A stretch of DNA of 7,060 nucleotides, from assembly GCA_025964295.1 (NCBI GenBank), contig JAOPZD010000256.1, positions 1-7,060 of the forward strand, read 5' to 3'. Positions 1 to 6,910 of the stretch are shown piece after piece. Each line of letters opens with the position of its first letter. Position 1 is the first letter of the stretch. A program made the position numbers and the translations under genes. The notes under the pieces were generated by a model that worked only from the letters and a program-made list of their open reading frames with translations, had not been told where the DNA came from and made no database searches. This DNA is from Conexibacter sp. GTDB lineage: Bacteria > Actinomycetota > Thermoleophilia > Solirubrobacterales > Solirubrobacteraceae.

Positions 1-1170
<1,170 letters not shown>

Positions 1171-1187
1171 GCATTCGCTCCAAAGCC

Positions 1188-1217
1188 TTCACCGGCCGGC
1201 GCGCGGCGGGATAGGGT
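1188..1217 (+). promoter_or_regulatory. Probable leaderless promoter for the phospholipase D-like gene
   Basis: In the 53-bp gap before the gene at 1224, TTCACC (1188-1193; four of six match TTGACA) is followed after 18 bp by TAGGGT (1212-1217), a TANNNT-type -10 box. Only six bases, CGCGCC, separate the -10 box from the ATG. Transcription would therefore start at or next to the A of the start codon, the arrangement known for leaderless genes in actinobacteria. The same bases contain AGGG seven nt before the ATG, so a weak Shine-Dalgarno reading cannot be excluded. Confidence 0.5.
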
Positions 1218-1223
1218 CGCGCC

Positions 1224-2921
1224 ATGACGACGATCCGCGCGTTTGCCAACGGCGATCACGTGCTCGTCGTCTGGCGACCGTCGAGCATCCGCGACACGTC
1301 GCGCGGGTTCACCGTCGCCCGCCGTTACGTCGACGACCCGCACAGCGACCACACGCTGGAGAACTGGACCGGCTGGAAGGGCGAGCAGGTGCCCCCCGGG
1401 ACGTTCAAGCCGTCGACCGAGTGGCCGCTGCAGCGCCTGCTGTGGGCCGACCTGCAGGTGGATCCGGACCGCCCCGTCCGCTACCGCGTCGCGTCGATGG
1501 ACGGCAAGCAGGGCGCGCTCAAGCGCGGCCGGTGGTCGTCGTGGTCAGAGCCCGTGACCGTGACCGCGCAGGCCGAGCGCGCGATCGACGTCTACTTCAA
1601 CCGCGGCATCGTCGCGTCGCAGTGGCTCACGCACAAGCTCGAGGAGCTCGACGGCGCGCACCTCGGCAAGGCGCTGCGCGACGCGATCGGCACGCCCGGC
1701 AGCGAGGTCCGCGACGACCTCTCCGGCCGCCTGCGCGAGGGCCTGCTCGGCCTGCTCGCCCAGGCCGCCGCCGACGGCGTCGACGTCTACACGGCGCTGT
1801 TCGAGCTCGACGACCCCGAGCTGCTGCCCGCGCTGGTCAAGCTGGGCAAGAAGGCGCACGTCGTCCTGGCCAACGGCGCCAAGGGCAAGTCCGGCCCCAA
1901 GGACGAGAACAAGGACGCCGCCGCCGCTCTGATGGCGGGCCAGGCCGACCTGCACCGCCGCATGGTCGACCAGGGCAGGTACCTCGCCCACAACAAGTTC
2001 GTGGTCTTCTGCGACGAGGCCGGCGCGCCCGCCGCGGTCTGGACCGGCAGCACGAACTGGACCCGCACGGGCCTCTGCACGCAGGTCAACAACGGGATCC
2101 TGCTGCGGTCAAAGCCGCTAGCCGACGGCTTCCTGCAGCGCTGGAAGGACCTCCGCGACGCCGGCGACGCCGCGCCGCCGACGCTGGCCGACAAGGCGGT
2201 CACGGCCAAGGCGACGATCGCCGGCGCGAAGGTCACCGCGTTCTTCGCCCCGGTCCACGATCAGATCGACCTCCAGGAGGCCGGCGCGCGGATCCGGGCG
2301 GCCGAGCAGGCCGTGCTCTTCCTGATGTTCAACCCCGGCCCGCGCGGGACGCTGCTCAACGACATCGTGGCCCGCGCGTCCCCGCTGTCGGAGTTCTACG
2401 ACGAGACGCTCTGCATCCGCGGCGTCGTCAACGACGACCCGGGCACCAAGACCACCAAGATCGACGGGCTCTTCAAGACCTCGCCGCAGTACGAGGTCGT
2501 GCGCGCCTACAACGTCCAGCAGGACTTCGCGTTCTGGGACGCCGAGCTGCGCAAGCTCAGCGGCACGTGGGCGATGGTGCACAGCAAGGTGATCGTGATC
2601 GATCCGCTGGGCGACCACCCGGTCGTCATGACCGGCTCGCACAACATGGGGCCCAAGGCGAGCCAGAGCAACGACGACAACCTGGTCGTCGTCGAGGGCT
2701 CGGCCGCGCTGGCCCGGCACTACGCGGTCAACATCATGGGCGTCTTCATGCAGTACCACTGGCGCTACAACAACCGCGCCGCCGCCGACAAGCCCGGCCC
2801 CGACGAGCAGCCGGGCCACGGGCCCAGCCAGTGGGCAGGCCTGCGCGACGACGCGAGGTGGTCCAAGGGCCTGCTGGACGGCGCGCGCGGCCGCGAGATC
2901 GCGATGTGGCTCGGCGCCTGA
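1224..2921 (+). CDS. Phospholipase D-superfamily protein with two HKD motifs and an FnIII-like N-terminus
   Basis: This 565-residue protein has a duplicated PLD catalytic fold. The first half-site is HNK at 256-258, with D264 and GSTN at 275-278 followed by WTRTGLCTQ. The second is HSK at 453-455, with D460 and GSHN at 471-474. Two such motifs normally form one active site that cleaves phosphodiesters through a phosphohistidine intermediate; known substrates include phospholipids and nucleic acids. Residues about 1-115 appear to be a beta domain ending in YRVASMDG and WSSWSEPVTVTAQ, like the last strands of a fibronectin III domain. The two PLD halves span roughly 118-310 and 335-512, and the last 50 residues are polar and glycine/proline-rich. 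No signal peptide or membrane segment is visible, so the protein is probably cytoplasmic. In HKD1 the aspartate is one residue later than usual (K+6, with C263 at K+5). Its substrate is unknown, and neighbouring genes give no hint. Confidence 0.9.
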   Translation: MTTIRAFANGDHVLVVWRPSSIRDTSRGFTVARRYVDDPHSDHTLENWTGWKGEQVPPGTFKPSTEWPLQRLLWADLQVDPDRPVRYRVASMDGKQGALKRGRWSSWSEPVTVTAQAERAIDVYFNRGIVASQWLTHKLEELDGAHLGKALRDAIGTPGSEVRDDLSGRLREGLLGLLAQAAADGVDVYTALFELDDPELLPALVKLGKKAHVVLANGAKGKSGPKDENKDAAAALMAGQADLHRRMVDQGRYLAHNKFVVFCDEAGAPAAVWTGSTNWTRTGLCTQVNNGILLRSKPLADGFLQRWKDLRDAGDAAPPTLADKAVTAKATIAGAKVTAFFAPVHDQIDLQEAGARIRAAEQAVLFLMFNPGPRGTLLNDIVARASPLSEFYDETLCIRGVVNDDPGTKTTKIDGLFKTSPQYEVVRAYNVQQDFAFWDAELRKLSGTWAMVHSKVIVIDPLGDHPVVMTGSHNMGPKASQSNDDNLVVVEGSAALARHYAVNIMGVFMQYHWRYNNRAAADKPGPDEQPGHGPSQWAGLRDDARWSKGLLDGARGREIAMWLGA

Positions 2922-2966
2922 GCACCACGCGCTCCGGCGGCGCGGGTTGACGGTGGCGCGCGCCAT

Positions 2967-2974
2967 GGAGGAGG
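2967..2974 (+). promoter_or_regulatory. Strong Shine-Dalgarno that decides the RidA-like start
   Basis: GGAGGAGG lies nine bases upstream of ATG 2984, a good ribosome-binding distance. It is only three bases from an in-frame TTG at 2978, which is too close, so the ATG is the better start. The 62-bp gap holding this site (2922-2983) also contains a lone TTGACG at 2947-2952 with no -10 box at a proper distance. Confidence 0.75.
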
Positions 2975-2983
2975 CTCTTGCCC

Positions 2984-3370
2984 ATGAGCGTCGCGCGCGA
3001 GGTCATCGACGGCGCCGGCATCGCGCCGGCGATCGGGCCGTACTCGGCGGCCGTGCGCGCCGGGGGCGTCCTGTACGTCTCGGGCCAGCCGGGCATCGAC
3101 CCGAAGACGGGGCAGCCCGCCGGCCCGACGATCGGCGACCAGGCGCGACAGGCGATGCGCAACGTCGAGGCGGTCCTGCGCGCCGGTGGCAGTCGCCCGG
3201 AGCTGGTCGTCAACACGACCGTCCTGATCGCCGACGTCAGCGACTTCGCGGCGGTCAACGAGGCGTTCGCGGAGGCGTTCCCGGTCGATCCGCCGGCGCG
3301 GATGACGATGCAGGTGCCGCTGCCGCTGGGCCTGCTGATCTCGGTCGGCTGCGTCGCGCTGGTCGAGTAG
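2984..3370 (+). CDS. RidA/YjgF/YER057c/UK114 family protein
   Basis: The 128 residues equal the length of E. coli RidA and align from end to end: AIGPYSAAV (16-24), VSGQPGIDPKTG (32-43), QARQAMRNVEAVLRAGG (53-69), a VVNTTVLIADVSDFAAVN segment (75-92) and PARMTMQVPLP (104-114). RidA enzymes are cytoplasmic homotrimers that hydrolyse reactive enamines/imines made by PLP enzymes such as threonine dehydratase. The equivalents of E. coli Y17 (Y20), N88 (N92) and the carboxylate-binding R105 (R106) are present. However, the C107 position is T108 and the water-positioning E120 is S120, by hand alignment with one gap. The protein may therefore belong to a Rid subfamily with another substrate or a weaker deaminase, so no gene symbol is given. 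A second VOC gene follows after only 7 bp and is probably co-transcribed. Confidence 0.9.
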   Translation: MSVAREVIDGAGIAPAIGPYSAAVRAGGVLYVSGQPGIDPKTGQPAGPTIGDQARQAMRNVEAVLRAGGSRPELVVNTTVLIADVSDFAAVNEAFAEAFPVDPPARMTMQVPLPLGLLISVGCVALVE

Positions 3371-3377
3371 GCGCAGC

Positions 3378-3767
3378 ATGACCGCGATCGAGGCGCAGCT
3401 GTGGGTGCGGCGGGCCGCCGCGGCGATCGCGTTCTACGAGGCGGCGTTCGGCGCGGTCGTCCGGCACCGCGTCGGCGACGGCGATGACGTCGTCGCCCAG
3501 CTGGAGGTCGACGGCGCGCGGTTCTGGGTGGCGGCCGCGGCCCCGGAGCTGGGACGGGAGAGCCCGGAGGACGGCGGTGCGACGGCGCGGTTCCTGTTGG
3601 TCGTCGACGCTCCGGGCGCGGTGATCGCCCGGGCCGTCGCGGCGGGCGCGACGGAGACGGCGGCGGTCGCCGTCGAGCACGGGTGGGAGCTGGGGCGGAT
3701 CGTCGATCCGGCCGGGCACGAGTGGGAGATCGGCCGGCCGCTGGACGGCGGGCCGCCGGGCGCGTAG
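3378..3767 (+). CDS. VOC/PhnB-like glyoxalase-fold protein
   Basis: This 129-residue single-domain protein has VOC signatures. The first strand and helix read AQLWVRRAAAAIAFYEAAFGA (from residue 6 to 26), followed by a VVAQLEVDGARFWVA hairpin at 38-52. The second half begins with RFLLVVDAPGAVIARAVAAGA, and the end motif is DPAGHEWEIGRPL (110-122). E117 occupies the usual last metal-ligand position and Q7 the usual first one. The wording (VRRAAAAIAFYEAAFGA, DPAGHEWEIG) is closer to PhnB-like proteins than to the other VOC protein at 757-1170, so the two are not recent duplicates. The substrate is unknown. The start lies 7 bp after the RidA-like stop, with only weak purine runs upstream, which suggests coupled translation in a two-gene unit. 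It converges on the marR gene with a 21-bp gap. Confidence 0.85.
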   Translation: MTAIEAQLWVRRAAAAIAFYEAAFGAVVRHRVGDGDDVVAQLEVDGARFWVAAAAPELGRESPEDGGATARFLLVVDAPGAVIARAVAAGATETAAVAVEHGWELGRIVDPAGHEWEIGRPLDGGPPGA

Positions 3768-3788
3768 CTCAGGGCGCGCCCCAGCGCG

Positions 3789-4250
3789 TCAGAGCTCGTC
3801 GAGCATCGAGGCCATGCGGTGCATCACGTCGGCCGCCGCCTCCAGGTGCTCGTCCGACACGCCGGCCAGCGCCTCGCGGCCCCGCGCGCGCCAGGCCTCG
3901 CGCTTCCTGGCGAGCAGCGCGCGGCCCGACTCCGTCAGCGTGACGACGACGACGCGGCGGTCGGCATCCGAGCGGCGGCGCTCCACGATCCCGTCGCGCT
4001 CGAGGTGGTCGAGCATCGTCGACACGCTCGCCGGCGACAGCTCGGCCGCCTTGGCCAGCTCGCCCGCGGTCGCCTCGCCCTTGACGTCGATCGTGAACAG
4101 CGCGCGGATCTGGCCCTGGGTCAGGTCGCCCGGGCCGCACTTCTGGTCGCGCGCGCGCAGGCGGCGCTCGGCGCCCATCAGCTCGACGAACGCGAGCCGG
4201 ACCGCCTCGGTGGCGGGCGTCGAGCCGACCAGCCCGCGGGTGGCGCTCAT
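3789..4250 (-). CDS. MarR-family transcriptional regulator
   Basis: MarR proteins are dimeric winged-helix repressors that leave DNA when a small molecule binds or a cysteine is oxidised. The 153 residues show LTQGQIRALFTI (43-54), the helix-turn-helix TAGELAKAAELSPASVSTMLDHLERDGIVER (from residue 61) with the recognition helix near 72-84, and the wing RRSDADRRVVVVTLTESG (92-109). Helices at both ends would make the dimer interface. A single cysteine, C38, sits just before the second helix; whether it senses anything is unknown. The start at 4250 is supported by GGAGG (complement of 4258-4262) seven bases upstream and by the ATGA overlap with the exporter stop. The frame stays open far upstream across the exporter gene, but that is antisense-frame noise. 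Co-transcription with the exporter and the palindrome at its promoter make it the likely local repressor. Confidence 0.93.
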   Translation of the reverse strand: MSATRGLVGSTPATEAVRLAFVELMGAERRLRARDQKCGPGDLTQGQIRALFTIDVKGEATAGELAKAAELSPASVSTMLDHLERDGIVERRRSDADRRVVVVTLTESGRALLARKREAWRARGREALAGVSDEHLEAAADVMHRMASMLDEL

Positions 4251-5740
4251 GCCGCCGCCTCCAGCGCGACCTCGGCCGCCGGGCCGGCCGCCGGCTCGCG
4301 GCCGACCACCCGCGCCGTGCGCTCGACGACCGCCAGCAGCGCCGTCGGCAGCAGCGCGAACGCCGTCACGCCGAGGACCCACCAGTAGGTGCTCCCGAAG
4401 GCGCCGGCCATCGCGTCGGCGCCCGGCCGGCCGCCCGCCGCAGCGGCGGCGCTGCCCAGGTGGTTGCTCAACACGACCGACAGGATGGCGGTCCCGACGG
4501 ACCCGCCGACGCGCTGGAGCACGTTGAGCTGCGGCGTCGCGTGGTTGACCTGGTCGGGCCGCAGGACCGCGAAGGCCGCCGTCATCGACGGCATCATCGA
4601 CATGCCGATGCCCAGCCCGCGGAAGACCATCGCCGCGCCGATCAGCCAGTACGAGGTCCCGCCGCCGATCAGCACGAACGGCACGGTCGCCGCGACCGTC
4701 ACGAGGCCGCCGAAGAGCGCGGTCAGCCCGCCGCCCCAGCGCTCCGTGGCGACCGCCGACAGGCGCATCGCGATCGCCGCGCCGACGCCCTGGGGCATCA
4801 GCAGCAGGCCGGTCGTCACCGCGTCCTCGCCGCGGACGGTCTGGAAGTACAGCGGCATCAGGATCATCGCGCCGAACAGCGCGGCGCCGAGGCAGAACGT
4901 CGTCACCGACGCCGCCGCGAAGGCCTTGTCCTTGTAGAGCCGCATGTCGAGCAGCGGCGCCGGGATCCGCAGCGCGCGCAGCACGAACGCCGTGATCAGG
5001 GCGATCCCGGCGAGCACCGGGCCGAGCACGGACACCGCGGTCAGCGAGCCGGCGGTCCCGCTCCTGGCCAGCCCGTAGGTCACGCCGACCAGGCCGGTCG
5101 CGACGAGCACGAGGCCCAGGAGGTCGAGCTTGCCCGCCTCCTCCGGCTCGTCGTGGGGCAGCAGCCGCAGCGCGACGGTCAGCGCGACCGCGCCGATCGG
5201 GACGTTGACCAGGAAGATCCACTGCCAGCCGGCGTGCTCGAGCAGCAGGCCGCCGAGCGTCGGCCCGAAGACCGGGGCGAGGATGATCGGGACGCCGATC
5301 GCCGCCATGACGCGCGGGAGGTTGCGCGGGCCGGCGGCCTTGACGAGCACCATCTGGCCGATCGGCATCAGCATGCCGCCGCCGATGCCCTGCAGGACGC
5401 GGAACGCGACGAGCGAGCCGCTGGACCACGCCAGCCCGCACAGCGCGGAGCCGACGGTGAACGCGACGAGCGCGATGAGGTACAGCCGCCGCGAGCCGAA
5501 GCGCCGCGCGGCCCAGCCGGTGACGGGGATCACCGCGGCCAGCGCGAGCAGGTAGCCCGTGACGACCCACTGGATCGAGTCCAGCGAGCTGTTGAGGTCC
5601 TTGGAGAGGTCCTCGAGCGCGACGTTGACGATCGTCGTGTCGAGCACCGACATGATCGCGCCGAGGATCACGACGATGGCGATCCGCCAGACGTGCGGCT
5701 CGATGCGTGGGGAGTCAGAGTCAGGAGAAGAAGAGGTCAT
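4247..5740 (-). CDS. DHA2-family MFS multidrug efflux transporter (EmrB/QacA type)
   Basis: This is an inner-membrane proton antiporter of the 14-helix drug:H+ antiporter type. Its 497 residues are family length, with helices throughout from residue 18 to about 475. The DHA2 signature LDTTIVNVAL is at 33-42 (D34 in helix 1). Motif A, GWAARRFGSRR, lies in the helix 2-3 loop (75-85). Motif B, AFRVLQGIGGG, is at 112-122 (R114 couples protons). The antiporter motif C, APVFGPTLGG, is at 155-164 in helix 5. EHAGWQWIFLVNVPIG (168-183) is also typical. The substrate cannot be read from sequence; QacA/EmrB relatives export lipophilic cations, uncouplers or antibiotics. No membrane-fusion partner gene is present here, which is usual for Gram-positive-type cells. 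The first codons are unusually T- and A-ending (ACC TCT TCT TCT CCT). The gene has its own promoter at 5741-5780 and is followed by its probable repressor. Confidence 0.95.
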   Translation of the reverse strand: MTSSSPDSDSPRIEPHVWRIAIVVILGAIMSVLDTTIVNVALEDLSKDLNSSLDSIQWVVTGYLLALAAVIPVTGWAARRFGSRRLYLIALVAFTVGSALCGLAWSSGSLVAFRVLQGIGGGMLMPIGQMVLVKAAGPRNLPRVMAAIGVPIILAPVFGPTLGGLLLEHAGWQWIFLVNVPIGAVALTVALRLLPHDEPEEAGKLDLLGLVLVATGLVGVTYGLARSGTAGSLTAVSVLGPVLAGIALITAFVLRALRIPAPLLDMRLYKDKAFAAASVTTFCLGAALFGAMILMPLYFQTVRGEDAVTTGLLLMPQGVGAAIAMRLSAVATERWGGGLTALFGGLVTVAATVPFVLIGGGTSYWLIGAAMVFRGLGIGMSMMPSMTAAFAVLRPDQVNHATPQLNVLQRVGGSVGTAILSVVLSNHLGSAAAAAGGRPGADAMAGAFGSTYWWVLGVTAFALLPTALLAVVERTARVVGREPAAGPAAEVALEAAA

Positions 5741-5742
5741 TC

Positions 5743-5763
5743 GGTATCTAAATATTAGACACC
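5743..5763. promoter_or_regulatory. Imperfect 21-bp palindrome, probable MarR operator
   Basis: The arms GGTATCTAA (5743-5751) and TTAGACACC (5755-5763) are inverted repeats with eight of nine pairs matching, around the 3-bp centre ATA. The length and two-fold symmetry fit sites bound by MarR dimers. The palindrome completely covers the -10 box of the exporter promoter and ends two bases before the exporter start codon, so a bound repressor would block RNA polymerase. It is also a striking AT-rich island in otherwise very GC-rich DNA. Binding by the adjacent MarR protein is inferred from position, not demonstrated. Confidence 0.72.
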
Positions 5764-5780
5764 AAATGCTTCGGCGTCAA
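5752..5780 (-). promoter_or_regulatory. Sigma-70-type promoter of the exporter-marR operon
   Basis: Reading the minus strand, TTGACG (complement of 5775-5780) is followed by exactly 17 bases and then TAATAT (complement of 5752-5757). This is close to the TTGACA-17-TATAAT consensus. Counting seven bases past the -10 box puts the transcription start near 5745, giving a leader of about five bases before ATG 5740. There is no room for a Shine-Dalgarno, so translation would be leaderless or nearly so. The -35 box contains the TGA stop codon of the upstream ltrA-like gene. Confidence 0.8.
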
Positions 5781-6910
5781 AGCTTCTGGACTTGAGCCGT
5801 TCGCCTCCGGACGGACGCCGCGGCCTCCGGCGCGGCCGCGACCGTGACCACCACGACGAGCGCCGCGACCTGCGCGACCGCCGCCACCTCGGTCCCCAGC
5901 GGCACCGTCGCCAGCGCCAGGACCGCCCCCACGGCGCGCGCCGGCCCCGTCCCGATCCCCAGCACGCGCCGGAACCAGACGTCGCCCGCGAGGAAGAGCG
6001 CCGTCCCGCCCGCGAGCGCCAGCGCCTGGGCGCCCTCCAGCGTCTCGTAGGCGTGGCCCGTGGCCTTCTTCAGCCCGACCGCCACGCCGACGATCCCGAG
6101 CAGCAGGGCCAGGTGCGCGAACCCGTAGCCGTCGAGCGAGGCGACCGCTCGGCGCCGCCTTGGCATCGCGCTCAGCGCCTCCTCGGCGCGCGCGTCGTCG
6201 CCGCCGAAGTACGTCCACCACAGGCCCGCGCTGAGCAGCAGGCCGAGCACGGCGATGAGCACCAGCTCGACGTCGACCGCCAGCCCCGCGGCGCCGATCC
6301 CGATCGCCACGACGGACTCTCCGATCGCGACGATGATGACCAGCCCGTGGCGCTCGACGAAGTGCGCGGGCGCGACCTCGAAGTCCTGGTTGCCGACGAG
6401 CTTGGGCAGCGCCCAGAGCGCGACGACGCCGACCGTCCACAGCACGACCTGCGCGCCGCCGCCCAGCGCGCCGCCGAGCAGGACGAGCGCCGCCGCGCCC
6501 ACGTTGCCCGGCGCGAGCCGGACGATCGCCTGCGGCGCCAGCCCCGGCGCGCTGTGGGCGAACAGGAACGTGTGGACGGCGACCACGACCGCGTAGCCGA
6601 TCCCGAACGCCAGGCCGCTGCCGTCGAAGGCGCCCGGGACCGCGAGGGCGATGACGAAGTACCCGCACATGCCGGCGAGCAGGAGCGCGCGGCTGGTCGG
6701 GTCGTTGACGTCGATCGCGTTGGTCAGCCAGGCGTAGCCGCCGTACATGAACCAGATGAACCCCAACATGAGCGCCACGTGGCCGAGGCCGGTCCAGCTG
6801 AGGTCGTGCGCGAGGACCGCGCTGAGCTGCGTGACGACGAAGACGAAGACGAGGTCGAAGAAGAGCTCGAGGGTGGAGACGCGCTGGGCGCCCGCGGGCG
6901 CCTCCGTCAC
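5777..6910 (-). CDS. LtrA-family (low temperature requirement protein A) membrane protein
   Basis: From GTG 6910 the protein has 377 residues, nearly all in hydrophobic segments, consistent with a polytopic inner-membrane protein. Family landmarks are STLELFFDLVFVFVVTQLS (12-30), the WLTNAIDVNDP region (61-71), PAHFVERHGLVIIVAIGESVVAIG (181-204, with H183, E186, H188 and E198) and LDGYGFAHLALLLGIVG (259-275). LtrA was named from a Listeria gene needed for growth in the cold, but the family's biochemical function is not established. The GTG is preferred because GAGGG (complement of 6917-6921) lies six bases upstream and the GTGA overlap with the preceding stop mirrors other junctions here. The ATG at 6958 would add 16 arginine-rich residues of unlike character and overlap the upstream gene by about 50 bp. 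The last codons overlap the exporter's -35 box, so read-through into the efflux operon is possible. Confidence 0.9.
   Translation of the reverse strand: MTEAPAGAQRVSTLELFFDLVFVFVVTQLSAVLAHDLSWTGLGHVALMLGFIWFMYGGYAWLTNAIDVNDPTSRALLLAGMCGYFVIALAVPGAFDGSGLAFGIGYAVVVAVHTFLFAHSAPGLAPQAIVRLAPGNVGAAALVLLGGALGGGAQVVLWTVGVVALWALPKLVGNQDFEVAPAHFVERHGLVIIVAIGESVVAIGIGAAGLAVDVELVLIAVLGLLLSAGLWWTYFGGDDARAEEALSAMPRRRRAVASLDGYGFAHLALLLGIVGVAVGLKKATGHAYETLEGAQALALAGGTALFLAGDVWFRRVLGIGTGPARAVGAVLALATVPLGTEVAAVAQVAALVVVVTVAAAPEAAASVRRRTAQVQKL

Noticed and set aside
2925..2946. Possible terminator hairpin after the phospholipase D-like gene (CGCGC/GCGCG stem with a bulge)
   Set aside because: The stem is short and there is no T-tract, and such hairpins are common by chance at this GC content.
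1421..2950. A 509-codon plus-strand open frame inside the phospholipase D-like gene
   Set aside because: Its product is almost wholly arginine, alanine, glycine and proline, as expected from an off-frame reading of GC-rich coding DNA. The overlapping frame has clear HKD motifs.
2947..2952. TTGACG as a -35 box for the RidA-like gene
   Set aside because: No -10-like hexamer lies 16-19 bp downstream; that place is occupied by the GGAGGAGG ribosome-binding site.
2118..2966. A 282-codon minus-strand open frame opposite the phospholipase D-like gene
   Set aside because: Low-complexity translation with no domain; antisense shadow of a well-supported gene.
2978..2983. TTG at 2978 as the RidA-like start
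   Set aside because: It is only three bases from the Shine-Dalgarno, while ATG 2984 is nine bases away and starts like typical family members.
3768..3788. Bidirectional terminator in the convergent gap
   Set aside because: The only structure is a 3-bp GGG/CCC stem with a few interrupted outer pairs and no T-rich run on either strand, which is too weak to annotate.
4251..5570. Long in-frame upstream extension of the MarR reading frame, suggesting a 593-residue fusion
   Set aside because: The added part is arginine/alanine-rich noise over the MFS gene. The MarR domain begins right after a good Shine-Dalgarno and ATG at 4250.
4460..5758. A 432-codon plus-strand open frame opposite the exporter
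   Set aside because: Highly charged repetitive translation without domain signs, on the reverse of a membrane protein with all DHA2 motifs.
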